A DNA stretch of 64,000 nucleotides from Ascarosepion bandense (GCA_037127315.1 JBBBDQ010000401.1:271001-335000), one strand, 5' to 3'. Positions 22,520-34,146 are shown, numbered from the stretch's first letter. Notes: generated by a model not told the origin, from the sequence alone. Program-made: numbers and translations.

Positions 22520-23115
22520 TATATATCTCTAAAGCGTTTGACAGAGTCTGGCATGCTGGCCTTCTACGCAAGCTGTGGGGCTGGACAGTTGCTTGACTTT
22601 ATCCAGTCATTACTTTCAAATCACACAATGAAAGTAGTATTAAATAGACATGCCTTTCCAATACTATCATACGAACGTTGGCATCTCTCAAGGCTCTATT
22701 CTAGGTCCTATGCTTTTCCTGATCTTCATTAACGATCTCCCCAATGTAATCAGATCTCAAGTAGGCATATATGCTGATGACACCACCATTTATTCTCGCC
22801 TCGATCAAAAATTTGCTGAGGCTGATAAAGCGAACCTCGCTGCTGAGTTTGAAAAGAACCTCCAATCTGTGGTGGATTGGGGTAAGAAATGGCTCATGAA
22901 TTTTTATGCTTCCTATCTCATTGACTCACATCTTTTCTCTCATGCACTTTTCTTCATCTACTCCACTCTCATCACACCAGTATTCTCATTCTTCTCTTAC
23001 CCACTTCCTGACACCCCCTATAATCTGTTCTTTTTTTCTCATCACTTTTCTCCTATGTAACCTCCTGCACACCAGTGATGATGAGGCTGCCTTGCTTGGG
23101 GTAAAATGATTAAAA
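22520..23115 (+). mobile_element. Jockey/CR1-like LINE, RT fragment joined to 3' end
   Basis: An open frame (22650-22900) carries [20 protein letters not shown], then [19 protein letters not shown] with an intact YADD at 22770-22781, and [12 protein letters not shown]. The sequence then jumps directly into the 3' terminal pyrimidine-rich region (CACCAGTATTCTCATTCTTC), so the post-RT region is deleted. Confidence 0.75.
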
Positions 23116-23124
23116 AATAAAATA

Positions 23125-23355
23125 ATGGTTTAGTGATACAAGTCTTATAAATTAACTGGGAGAAGAGGTGAATTCATGTCTTTCCCAATGGTATTTATGT
23201 ATAAGTAAATATGACAAATGTGACTCGAATTAGAACTCTGCCCTCTGATTAACAATTTCAAACCATTATCCATTACACCACCTGCACATCCAAGCTTACA
23301 ACACCTAGTGTTCCCAAGTGGTCACCCATCTAAGTTCTGACTAGACTCGAAATTG
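23125..23355 (-). mobile_element. SINE-B (5S rRNA-tRNA composite)
   Basis: A minus-strand element. The 5S-derived head lies at 23292-23355 (plus-strand reading GTGTTCCCAAGTGGTCACCC), followed by a tRNA-like segment with CACCACCTGCAC and a body ending in a GATACAAGTCTTATAAATTA tail. Confidence 0.7.
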
Positions 23356-23379
23356 AATAACATAAGAAATTTTCTATTT

Positions 23380-24600
23380 CTTCCCAAAATGTGCCTGTAC
23401 AGCCAAGCAACAATGCTATAACAATGCAGCAGTGAAAAATTAAATAGCAACAAAGTGATAAGCAAGTAAAAAAAATCTGAACCTTAGTCAAGCAGCTTGA
23501 ATTTGGTATTAAATCCTGTGGGTTTGTTCTGGATGAAATTATGCTTCATTTTTTTTATTTTTTAAAATTTTTTGTAAAGTTTCACTACATTGTATGAAAC
23601 ATGTTTAAGTATAGAAAATGCAGTAAACATTAAAGATTTACTTTAGAAAAGACAACAGACAAAAGTAAAGACAAAAGGCAGACTATAAGCAACAAGTGGC
23701 ACAGTAAAAAGATAAGGAAAATAAAAGAAACCGACATCTAAGTAACTAAAAGTTAAACGACTTTTGGTGCAACGCCACACAAAGATATAAAAAAAAAAAA
23801 AAAAAAAAACGAGGGGAAGGCAAAAATAGAAACAAATTTTTGGCACTTTGAGGCAAAAAGGCTGAGAGATACATTTACATACTCACACGTTTTCTTAGAA
23901 AGGAGAAGAATTCTGAAAAGAGAGAAATCAGGAAGGTATTGAACAAGAGATTTGTCCAGACAAGAGACTAAAATGGCATCTATAATATTCTAACCTGGAT
24001 ACATGTAACATTGCTACACAAACAGGTTTCAAGTTGATTTTACTTCAGCATTTCTAATTTGAACCGAGAAGAAATATTTTAGCTCTTTATACTTTTCTTG
24101 TATTTATTCCAATAGAACTTTTTAAAATAATGTCTACATACAACATTTCAGTTGATATTCCATTTTTATTCTTTCATATTTATCTACTTTAACTACCAAA
24201 GTTACAGTATTCTTTTTTTTTTTTAAATTACTTAAATTTATAGACAAAATTTGAGCCAGAAAAAAAATTTGACAATATTGGAATTGATATTTACTTTTTT
24301 AAATAATTACAGTATTGATTTCTAGAACAAATCACAAAATATTCTGAAGTCACTTAAAAAAGAAAAAAAAAAGAAGCAATGCTGAAGTTTAAATACAAAT
24401 CAGAAATTGTTTTCTGAAGAAATCACTAAAATGTATTTTCTAATAATAATTATAGTTTTTTTTTTTTAGAATAAAATAAACACTGCTAAAATATAATGGG
24501 TAATTGAATGACAAAATGGAAAACATTTATCATGTATTTTATCCTCTAAAATGATTTCATCAAACTAAAGATTCTTATTAATGGAATTATATATGTGACA
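23380..24600. other. No gene recognised
   Basis: AT-rich with A/T homopolymers near 23790, 24210 and 24360. There is no reading frame with recognisable content and no SINE or LINE block. Confidence 0.45.
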
Positions 24601-24634
24601 TGCAGTGGGGAGGGACCACTTATGAATTCAAACA

Positions 24635-25080
24635 TACTTTCATGGCTTCTGCTCAGATGAACTTAGCTCACTGGTACCCCCATACATGAATTTGCTAGAG
24701 CCACAAGATTAGCGATTAGCAACTAGGTCCCACCCTTTTACTATGAAACCAATAAATTGTAAATGCAAATTCTACTCTAGCAGCTTCTTCTCTCGCACTT
24801 CCTGCCTGTGGAATTCACTTCGACTTACTTGCTTTCCCGACAGCTACAATTTTCAAAAATTCAAATGTAAAGTCAATAGTCATCTATCTCACTAACTTGC
24901 ATCCTCTTTTTCTCTCGTGCTTCTTTCTTCGTCCACTCCACTCTCATCAGTATTCTCATCCTTCTCCTACCCTCTTCCTGACACCCTCTGTAACCTGTCA
25001 CTCTTTCTCATAACTTACGTCCTATGTAACCCCCTGCTCACCAGTGGTAGTAAAATGCCTTGCTTGGAGCAACACGGAAA
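24635..25080 (+). mobile_element. Jockey/CR1-like LINE 3' end
   Basis: It contains the AACTTAGCTCACTGGTACCC, CTTTTACTATGAAACCAATA and CTTTCCCGACAGCTACAAT blocks and the terminal CCCCTGCTCACCAGTGGTAG signature. Only the non-coding and last coding part remains. Confidence 0.65.
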
Positions 25081-25224
25081 AGAAAAATACCCATTAAAAC
25101 TAACTGCTGAGCTAAGTCAGCTTTTGTTTGGAATGTGACAAATTTATTTAATGAATCCAACTCATCAGTCCTGGGTGAATACCACAAATACATACTATTA
25201 TACACCCTCTATAGCAGGAATTGA

Positions 25225-25869
25225 TTATAAAAAAAAAAGTTAGAACTAAAATGAGACTTACACCTAAATCAGAAAAAAGAGAGACAATGAAAAATGACGG
25301 CCTGGAGAATTTAACACTCACAGGACACACTGAAAGAAGCAAGTAATATACCTAATAAGTTTGGGTAAATGGATGATAGAGTATGGACAAATATTGATTC
25401 TTCTGTTTTCTACAGCTAATCAACCCTTTACAGGTTATTTAAAGCCAGAAAACATTTTTACATTGGAAGATTTTTTTGAAGATAATATAGTGATACAAAT
25501 CTTATTAATTGACTTAGCCGAGAAGAGGTGGATCCATACCTTTCCCAACAGTATTTGTACGTAAGTGAATATAATAAACTTAACTTGAATTAGAAATCAG
25601 CTACAATTAACAATCTCAAGCCATTATCCATTACACCACCTGCACATCCAAGCTTACAGCATCTGGTATTCCCAAGCAGTCACCCATCTAGTTACTGTCC
25701 AGGCTTAACATTACTTAAATTAAGGTGATTGTATGGTATTTCAACATTATGTAGTCTAAAGTCTGGCAACAAAAAGGTATTGCAAAGAGTCAAAAGATAC
25801 TAAGAGCAACAAAAGGGAGGAAGTTCTGGAGAGCTATGATCAGCCACATCCTGAAGTAGATAACACTCA

Positions 25870-25870
<1 letters not shown>
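25225..25870 (+). mobile_element. RTE-like LINE 3' part interrupted by SINE-B
   Basis: The left piece (25225-25395) includes CTGGAGAATTTAACACTCAC. The right piece (25745-25870) includes GGAGAGCTATGATCAGCCAC. Joined, they give the usual RTE-like tail order. The SINE-B at 25396-25740 sits between them. Confidence 0.6.
25396..25740 (-). mobile_element. SINE-B (5S rRNA-tRNA composite), most complete copy
   Basis: In minus orientation: a 5S rRNA-like segment (25650-25720; plus-strand reading GGTATTCCCAAGCAGTCACC and GTTACTGTCCAGGCTTAAC), then a tRNA-like segment (TACACCACCTGCACATCC), a body shared with SINE-A (CCTTTCCCAACAGTATTTGT) and a tail (AAGCCAGAAAACATTTTTA). The 5S resemblance covers the internal promoter region. 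Confidence 0.72.
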
Positions 25871-25901
<31 letters not shown>

Positions 25902-26960
25902 CCCCTAAATGCCTTACCTTGACTATGAGAATATAACAATTTCAATACGAATTTGAAATTAATCAGTTTTCAAACTCTCCTCACCACTTCCTTCCCAGAA
26001 TGCAATTCAAATATATTGCTATTTCTAGAAAGGCTTTCATCTAAGAAAATCTTCATTTAAGACCTACCTTTTTAATTACAGAAACAAATTAGCAACTATT
26101 ACAAGCCCAATAGATGATTGATAAATCTGATCTATAGAAAATCAAAAAGCAAGTTTACAAGGATGAAATGAGACAATTTATATTTACCAATATAATTACT
26201 AAATTACTGTTACAGAAATAGATACACAGCAACAGGGAAAATTATAAATCTTTACAAATGAAGGAATTTGTAAAAATCCATTTGTCAGTTTCTCTTTGCG
26301 AAAGAACAGAAACAAGAGAAAACTGACTGGGACAAAGAATATTTTTCAGACACAATCTGAAATTTTCTTTAAGATTTAACTTAAACTTACAAAATTTATC
26401 CTTTATAATTTTGATATGATTCTTTATAATTTTAAAAAATGAAAATCATCATATTTCAGCAAATTAAGTCTCCAGCTTTCATCAAGTGAATAATTTATTT
26501 TGTTAAGTTCAGGACGTTACAAGTGAGTGGATTAGTTGAAAAAAATAGATCACACCTCAATTAAAATCATATCAGGCATAAGTTTTGAATATCAATTTAT
26601 ATTAACTTTGCTATCTTGATGCAAAAGTCATCACTGAATTAAATATTCAGATTTCAGAATCAGTTTCAACCAAAATTCTTGCTGGAACCTCTCAAGATTT
26701 CCCCAATACAATTATTTTGCCCTAAAAATTGGAGAAAAGCATTAACAGTTAATCAAATTATTTCATTAATTTTCAATATTACAAGACTATAAGGCCATTC
26801 TGACCAGCAGAAATGGGTGCGCCAAACAACTCATCTTGGACAATGCCAAACAGTAAATTCAACCTTAAGTTCCCCAGCCTCATATTCTACTATGGTTATG
26901 TCATAAGAGAAATCATGCAATATTTTAAAGTAAAAACGAAACTGTATGACTGAACATAAT
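25870..26960. other. No gene recognised
   Basis: AT-rich, with a short A-run and TA tract at about 25870-25900. No exon or element was supported. Confidence 0.45.
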
Positions 26961-26974
26961 GATTAACTCATTTT

Positions 26975-27300
26975 CTACAGATTATCAACTTTCTGCAGGC
27001 TTTTTGAAGCCAGAAAATATTTCTAGATTCCAACAATTTTTTTTTGAGATAGTGATTTATAGTGACACACATTTTACTAATTAACGCATAGCTGGGGAAA
27101 AGGTGGATTAATACCTTTCCCAACGATATTTGCACATAAGTGAATATAATGAACTTAATTGGAAATGAAACAGCTCTCCAATTAACTATTCTAAGCTATT
27201 ATCAATTACACCACCCACACATCCTAGCTTACAGCACTTGGTCTTTCCAAGCAGTCATCTAACTTGGTACTGACCAGGCTTCTTCTTGGGATCATATATA
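26975..27300 (-). mobile_element. SINE-B (5S rRNA-tRNA composite)
   Basis: It has the same order as the 25.4-kb copy: tail (GAAGCCAGAAAATATTTCTA), body, tRNA-like part, 5S-like part at 27225-27290 (CAGCACTTGGTCTTTCCAAG, ACTGACCAGGCTT). Confidence 0.68.
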
Positions 27301-27324
27301 CAAGTCTAAGTCCAAGCCTACAGC

Positions 27325-27388
27325 AAAGAGAAAAAACATCCTATAAAAGAATAGAGACAAAAAACATCCTATAAAAGAATAGAGACAA
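27325..27388. repeat. 29-bp tandem duplication
   Basis: The block AAAAAACATCCTATAAAAGA then ATAGAGACA is present twice in immediate succession. Confidence 0.85.
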
Positions 27389-27425
27389 AGTTAATAGGGA
27401 CATCTATAAAACAAGTAAAATATAA

Positions 27426-27427
<2 letters not shown>

Positions 27428-27457
<30 letters not shown>
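27428..27457. repeat. (TA)n microsatellite upstream of Penelope element
   Basis: A TA tract bordering the left end of the Penelope element at 27490. Confidence 0.9.
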
Positions 27458-27461
<4 letters not shown>

Positions 27462-27489
27462 ACAAGGATAAAAATATAGTGGAAAAAAA

Positions 27490-28520
27490 AATGTTGAACA
27501 TGCAACTGGAGTCTTTAAAAATATTTATTTACAGTAACTTTACCAATTTCACAGTTTTACGAGTTGAAATGAGATGGCATAAGAGATATATCATGGCATA
27601 GCTACACATCTATCTATCTATCTCAGTTTAACTTTTGAAAATCATTGAACTGTGAAATTGGTAAATTTACTGTATACAAATATTCTTGAAGACTCTAGTT
27701 GCATTTTCAACTTCTTATAAAGAAAGATAAACCTTATTAAAACAATAATTCATAGGGTGTTAATGATTTGTTCAGAGGCTTTTCTGAAAGTTGAAATTGA
27801 TTTTGTGGTGGAGACCTTATATAGTGTGGGGTATCACCCCAATATTGTTCATTCCATTATCCATGACAAGATTGCCAAGTTCAGAAAGGTGAAACTGATT
27901 ATAGCTTAAAAAATGCCCTGTTTATCTCAGACTTTCCTAGAGTAGAGCTGGCTGTGAAAGCTTGACTAGACAGATTTCATCTAGTGTTCATGCTTCTTAT
28001 TTCTCGGCTGAGGTTCGTGTAGTGTTTCATATTCAGCCTATTTTCTGTTCTAATTGCAAGGATGTTCTCCCTCCTCATCAAGTAAATTCTGTGATTTATA
28101 AGTATAATTGTAGTTACATAGGGAGAACAATTCAGTATCTAGACAGGAGGATTAAACAACACATTCCAAATAGGATCAGGAATCATACCTTGGCTTGGAA
28201 TTAACCTGTCCTGAGTACCTATGGTTCCTCTATATGTAAGCACCTTTTAAATAAGAGAAACTGTGCTGCTGAGTTCAGTGTGTACTGGTTCACACTCTGT
28301 ATTCCACTTAAAGTGCTGGAGGCTCTGTATATCAGGTCCTGCAAACCTTCTCTCTGTAAAAAGTGTGAATGTTTGCTGGGATTTGTTATCATTAGCCTCT
28401 AATACTTATTTCTCTTTTATACTATTTATTACTTCATCCTTCAGTCATTCCATGATTTATTTTATTCTCATTCTTTATCTCTCGATGAGGCCTGAAGAGT
28501 AGGAGTGAAAACGGTTACTT
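27490..28520 (+). mobile_element. Penelope-like element with inverted-repeat head, GIY-YIG endonuclease
   Basis: Two arms, 27493-27565 and 27635-27715, are inverted repeats (left GTTGAACATGCAACTGGAGT; reverse of right GTTGAAAATGCAACTAGAGT). This is the usual inverted pseudo-LTR arrangement of Penelope elements. Then come degraded RT-end frames, and at 27962-28204 a frame with VNSVIYKYNCSYIGRTIQYL and RRIKQHIPNR, which is the GIY-YIG endonuclease style. A hammerhead-like hairpin follows at 28481-28512 and a (TA)n tract at 28562. It is non-functional because of stops and RT loss. Confidence 0.7.
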
Positions 28521-28560
28521 CATTTTTAAAATGACTAATAGTATTAAGCTACATACTTTC

Positions 28561-28561
<1 letters not shown>

Positions 28562-28582
<21 letters not shown>
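28562..28582. repeat. (TA)n then CA-rich microsatellite
   Basis: A TA tract with a short ACAC continuation, right of the Penelope element. Confidence 0.9.
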
Positions 28583-28595
<13 letters not shown>

Positions 28596-28668
28596 TACAC
28601 ACTGCTCATTCGATAATGAATTGGAGCACTCTAGCTATTGGGCGTGTTTATACACACTAAAAAAAAGC

Positions 28669-28850
28669 CTGCCTTCTTCTACTGGACACTCGTGGCCTAG
28701 GGGTAGAATCGCCAACTGACACCAATTCAGTTGGGTTTCAATCCTAGGTTAGGAAGCGACCGGAGTCTAAGCCGTACTGATGAACTGTAATACAGCGAAA
28801 CAGATCTGTCTGTGGATGACTATATATATATATATATATATATATATGCA
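28669..28850 (+). mobile_element. SINE-C (tRNA-derived) with (TA)n tail
   Basis: A box TGGCCTAGGGG and B box GGTTTCAATCC lie at tRNA spacing, followed by TACTGATGAACTGTAATACA and AAACAGATCTGTCTGTGGAT. It ends GATGACTA and then the TA tract of 28822-28847. Confidence 0.75.
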
Positions 28851-28859
28851 TTAGTTTTT

Positions 28860-30197
28860 GTGTAAATGAAATATTCAGAATTACATTTACAAAATCAATT
28901 CTCAAATACAAATGCTTGTTTCTTATTTCTTTTCATTTCTAAAGACAAAGTTTTTTTTTTGTTTCTTATACATAAAAAGATTTTGCTGCTAACAAACATA
29001 ACACAAAATATCTATTTCAAAAGAAAAATAATTAAATTTAAAGTCTTAGATTCTACTGAACAAATTTACAATCATGAACAGTTTTCAAGGAAGAATTATA
29101 CTGATATTATTGACAGCATGTAAATATTTTGACCATTACAGACTATTAATATCATTTTGAAAAGATTCACTTAATTTATAGAAAGCAAAACTTTTCTATA
29201 GTCAAACTAATTAGTACCATGCTGCTCTAACTCAATATTTAGGTTTCCAACATGAGCTTTATTATAGAAATTAATTTTTGATGTTTTTCTTTTAGTTAGA
29301 CACAAACAGGAATTCCATTTCCTTTTGATAAAATGAACATCAATTTTTTAAAATCTAAAATCCACATTTGAAGTAGCAGAGCAAGAAAGGCTTTAAATTT
29401 ATTATGGTAAAGTAATTTAGTAGAAATAATTAAATTGAACAAAAAAATTAAATTTACTTTTGCTGTATTATTACAATCAATCCCCGATTTAAAAAAAACC
29501 CAAAAAACTTTCACCTGATTTTTAAGGTTAATAAATAATTAAGCCTGTGACTTGACTAATTTCATTCCCCATCCTTGCCATTTTACTTGTAGGAACCTTT
29601 TCTAATCCAAGACATTCTGACACAAGAAGTATTACTCAATAAGTTAACCTACTTCATGTTACCCTAGCAAAATATCTCAGAATATGACGAAGCTGTTAAT
29701 GCTTTCAGGTTTAGAATTGGGGTTTTTTTTTTAATTTCATATTCACTTTCTTTGGATACTGTAACTTTTAATAATTTAAAAAGGGAAGAATTCGTTCTTA
29801 CATGTGACAAAGTTAATTATGCAGATTAAAATCTTAGAATACTCATATCAGAAAATATGACCAATGCAATTGTAAGATTACTTAAACTCCAGCTGTCTTG
29901 TTTTCTTTTTGGACAGTAGAAAACTAGTTCAGAATAATTTACCAAGAAAAACTAATTTGTCTTTCATGGATAACATCAAAATTATGAAAAAAACTCATAA
30001 TTAAACAGAAGGTTCATATTTGGCCTTCTACAATTGGTTCTTTTGTCTTTCTTCTAACACTTTGTTGATTGAAACCTGATGTAAATGTCCACTTAAGTGT
30101 TCCTCATGAAATTCCCTCAAAATAAGATAAGGAAGATTTAAGCAGATTCTTTTTTCCCTCTAAATTCAAACTGTTTAACTAATAAAAAATAGAACCT

Positions 30198-30230
<33 letters not shown>

Positions 30231-30839
30231 ATAAAAGCAATTAAAAAAATTAAAAAATATTTGTAATTATGGGGAAACTGTTGCCTCTCAAAACAAGAAA
30301 ATCAGCATCTTCTTACAAAGCAGATTTATCTTTTTATTTTACTTTACCTTTTCTGAACATTAAATATAGCTAATATAAAGAATGGGATGGAGACAATGGT
30401 GGATAATGTGACAATAAATGGCGGTGATTGTTATGAGAGACTTCAAAAATAAATTACTCCCTTCACTTTTCTTTTTACCCTCAAAAACAACAAAAGTGTA
30501 TATTGACGTTCATATACACGAACACACACCTGATAGGCAAGGGAGACAACTGCAGCTGATTCAAATCAGGCCACTTGGTGGAGAAGAAAAATAGTCAAGG
30601 AACCAATGAACAAATGATTTAAAGTCCAGAGTTAGCTCCCTTCGTAACTGATACCGTTTGTGACATTTTTCCCCCTATTTTTGAGTTCCCAACCCCCAAA
30701 AGTGTATTACGTATTTTGTTTCATTTTAGTCTGAGATCACAGATGGCGGTAGCGGTGGTACAAAGATGATATATATATTTTTTTAATCTTTTTGTAAGTT
30801 ATGACAAAAGCCAAAAAAGAAAGTGACCCCCTCCAGCCA

Positions 30840-30870
<31 letters not shown>

Positions 30871-31200
30871 TATATCCATACATACAATCTTCTTCAGGAA
30901 AGTTCTGTACACCCTGAGGAAGAAATAAAATGAAGCAACTTTTCTACAGGCCAGAAACGACGAGGACGATTACCATGCAGTGGGATAGGAGGGGGATCTT
31001 GTGATGAATATTTTTTTTTTTAACACTTTGTTTTGTGTTATCAAATATATCATTGCATCTTTTTATAGGGGACATAGGTTTCAGTTGTACTTTTTTTTAA
31101 AAATTTAAGTCTTGAGGGGAAAGGGTTATGTTTGTGGTGGCTTTTGTCAATTTTTTTCCTTTTTTTTTTCTGTTTTCTTTTTCTCCCTACCCACTTATAT
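28860..31200. other. Region 3' of neurabin-like gene; 3'UTR and downstream sequence
   Basis: The proximal part below 31206 must include the 3'UTR of the minus-strand gene, but its end cannot be fixed. Minus-strand AATAAA-type hexamers are present, for example near 30332, 29397 and 29260. A poly(A) tract occurs at 30199-30228 and a CA tract at 30848-30872. No other gene was recognised. Confidence 0.45.
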
Positions 31201-31205
31201 TTTTT

Positions 31206-31355
31206 TTATTTCTTTTTTAATAATTTCTTTTGTTCTTTTTCCTTTGCTTTACGTTCCCTCTCCATCTGCTTTCTCTCTTTCTCCAGAGCCGTCTTCATTT
31301 CTTTAATTTTCTTCTTGATCATTGTTCGGTCATTACTACTGTTCATGCCCAGAGC
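31206..31355 (-). CDS. PPP1R9A: Terminal coding exon of neurabin-like gene (SAM helix 5 and Lys/Glu-rich tail)
   Basis: This is the last coding exon on the minus strand, with the stop TAA at 31208-31206. The acceptor follows a long pyrimidine tract and ends CTGAAG. It enters in phase 0, so the join reads LK-ALGMN, a typical SAM helix 4/5 junction. It has 49 codons: 1-20 complete SAM helix 5 (basic, KKKIKEMK), and 21-49 form a highly charged Lys/Glu/Arg helix likely to be a single alpha helix or coiled coil. As I recall the family, vertebrate neurabin-1 has the same order: SAM, a KKKLKEMK-like helix 5, a long charged tail, end of protein. This tail is shorter than the vertebrate one. The 3'UTR runs below 31206. 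A minus-strand AATAAA overlaps the stop region and another lies near 30332, but the real polyA site cannot be fixed. Confidence 0.83.
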   Translation of the reverse strand, partial: ALGMNSSNDRTMIKKKIKEMKTALEKERKQMERERKAKEKEQKKLLKKK

Positions 31356-31399
31356 CTTCAGCAAACATAAGCAGAAAAGAAAAAAGAAAAAAAAACAAA

Positions 31400-33380
31400 A
31401 TTAAAATTTGTATAACAATGGACATGAAATAAAAATCTAACCAATCATAACAAATTTGATGCCTTCCAGCCCCTTACAAAAACAAAAGAAAACCGCAATC
31501 AAAAAGCAGTATATGACTAAATTAACATTTTTTCTTCCTTCTTGAATAGAGTAATTTAACATTTTAAATAATTATACTAAAGAAAAATAATAAAAAAGAC
31601 AAATGTGCCTAATTAAGAAATCTTATTTTAAATCTTATTTAACAAATTTTATTTATAATGTATGTTACTTGTATCTAGTCTTAATTTAAAAAAAAAAAAA
31701 GAAAAAAACTTTATAATTCACGTCTCTTATTCAAATGTGAAAAATATTTCTATGACAGTGCTGATTCTTTTTTTTTCCCCCTTAAAAAGAATTCTTAGTT
31801 AAGGCACCTAATTGCAAAAATTAGCTATCTGATTAGTCAGTCATTATCTCCATAGAATCACACAAACAATATCATTTAAATACAACGAATTACACAGCAC
31901 ATTTTGATTGAACAATTACTTTGCTACTTGTCTTAATGTACAACCAGTATTAGTTGACAATAAATGATAGATAGCTATAAAATGGCATTGTTGATTTACA
32001 GCTAATTTGTTTAACACACCGAATGAGTCACATGCCAATAATTATAAGTAAAATAAAGCACTAAAATAAGTAACCAAGTAATCATTTTAAGTTTAAGTCC
32101 TTTGAATTCTGGTAACATTTAAATGAATTATAATTAAAGCTCCTGTTCTTAACAAAATGACATTTACCAAACCAACAATGCAACATTAATTGTAATACTG
32201 TATCTAGCTATTGAAACAGAAAAAGTTTCCATGCAGCCTCCAAGAATACATTGATCGCTATTGATTATCCTATTCAAAATTCAATTATTGGTTCTTATGC
32301 AATTAATCAATTTCATTCACGTTAACATCAGTCAGACTATACCAAATTTTCAATCAAGTTGAAATATGTCTGCCATAACTTATTTTTTTTTAAAAGCTAT
32401 TACATTGCAAAATGGAAACAAACCAAGAAAAATGGAAGCAAGTATTTCAAAGAATAATTCTTCTAGAAAATTATTATTCTCTTTATCAAGGGTATATAAA
32501 GTTATCTGCAGACATTTTTTCTTTCAGTATTATTCAAATTTTAATGACTTTGTTTTTTATCAATTATAAAAGTTATTGCAGAATCTTGAAATTTTCTCAC
32601 ATTTTTCCCATGACACACATATATATATATATATATGTATGAGGAGAGAGCCGATGATAACGGCTCAGAGAGAAATAGATCCAAAATTTGGTAGGAGGTG
32701 AAATATAGATAGATACACATAAGGATCATGTGATGTCTGGGCTTAACAAAAAGGAAGAAGTGAGAAAATGCACAGAATGAAGAAAGTGTGGGGGGGGGGT
32801 GACAATAGAAAACGTAAAAGAAATAGACATGTCAAATGATTGGCCAGAAGTGGATTGCAGATAAATACATTCATTGTTACATAGTATAAAACTGAAACCT
32901 TTGGCATTTTTTTATAAAAAAAATGAAATCACATACACAAACAAGAATTATTAAAAACGTGCTGATCCTAGGATATTTAGAAAAACCACATGAAAATATA
33001 AATTCATTTGTGCTAATATAATAAATTTGTGAAATAAATTAAAAATTAATTTATATAAAAATTTACGAGGTAAAAATATACCAGGAGAAATATCATACAG
33101 TTAGAAGTTAATATTGTGGTACTAAGATTAATACTATAAAGGTTTATCATTTCTAGAGATTCAAACTTTAGATTTAGTAATTTTAGCAAGATTGTAAGGT
33201 TCATTCTTTAATGTGTTTGCAATTTACAGTGGTTTCATGCCTCTGGTTTAGTAATATGTCACTCCTCATGTATCTAATGCTTTCCATTTTTTCATGTAGA
33301 CAAAGGAAACATGGTTCTTTTACTTATCTAGATGTCCTAGCCTGTTTGAGGATTTTCCATTTAACTTTAGGTGTCTTATT
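31400..33380. other. Intron of the neurabin-like gene, proximal part
   Basis: AT-rich intron sequence with a short TA tract near 32622. There is no recognisable element or exon. Confidence 0.5.
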
Positions 33381-33381
33381 T

Positions 33382-33650
33382 TCATTTTTTTAACTTCCAA
33401 AAATATTTAGAAGGTAAAGTCATATTTTGTTGTTGAGAGGTGATTGTAAAAGCACTTTTTAAAAAGTTTATAGTATTTCCAATATAAATTTTAGCATCCT
33501 TAGGATTCTCTACAGATGAAATTGAACACATATATACCAGGGATTTTGTTAAGCATTTATTAGGTAGTGGGCATTGGTTTGGGTTTCTACAATTACAAGA
33601 GTTATTATTGTGGATGCAAACTGACATGAGTGTTAGACTTATTCTTGTTG
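33382..33650 (-). mobile_element. Penelope-like element, GIY-YIG endonuclease remnant
   Basis: The minus-strand frame reads CNCRNPNQCPLPNKCLTKSL, then VYMCSIS, YIGNTINFLKSAF and LPSKYFWKLKK. This is the Cys-rich lead-in plus GIY-YIG-like core of Penelope endonucleases. The usual FK.R is FLKSAF here. A poly(A/T) tract at 33661-33682 borders it. Confidence 0.75.
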
Positions 33651-33927
33651 TATGATTTTGAAAAAAAAAAAAAAAAAAAAAAATTTTGAAATCATACATT
33701 TTTATTTTTGTGTTCTTTTTATTTTCTGTATCACACTCTTTATTTCCTCTGTCTCGCTTTCCTTTTTGTTTCCCCACTTTTTCGATTTTGTTTTTTTGTT
33801 TTTCCATCTTTTCTATCCTCTTTACCTCGTACAAAAAACATTTTCAAAATTTTTTTGTATGAGGAGAAGTGAGATTCTTGAATTTTCTTTTTCAAAAATA
33901 ACGTTTAGTACCATCATTATTATTTAC

Positions 33928-34112
33928 CTGATGAGACATTGTTTTTTCAATGTCAAAACAAAATGTACACTTCTGTAGTAAATTATAATTTGTACATGTT
34001 CTAATCAATAACTTATAATAAATATTCAGAGATCTATTTCTATATTGAGTACTGCTTTAAATTATTGTTCTGAACATTGTTAATACTTTCTCCGTTCTTT
34101 ATTCACTTGGAG
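33928..34112 (+). repeat. Penelope-type terminal fragment with hammerhead-like hairpin
   Basis: CTGATGAG, a 7-bp stem GACATTG/CAATGTC and AAAAC are followed by a second inverted repeat, ATGTACA/TGTACAT. Later wording (ATATTGAGTACTGCTTTAAAT, TTTATTCACTTGGAG) parallels 44130-44235. It ends at a (TA)n tract. Confidence 0.5.

Positions 34113-34140
<28 letters not shown>
34113..34140. repeat. (TA)n(TG)n microsatellite
   Basis: A TA then TG tract at the end of the Penelope-type fragment. Confidence 0.9.

Positions 34141-34146
<6 letters not shown>

Noticed and set aside
25650..25720. A 5S rRNA gene
   Set aside because: Only the internal promoter-like part is present, diverged, and embedded in a SINE.
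31132..31404. Phe-rich plus-strand ORFs
   Set aside because: They are antisense shadows of the Lys-rich terminal exon of the neurabin-like gene.
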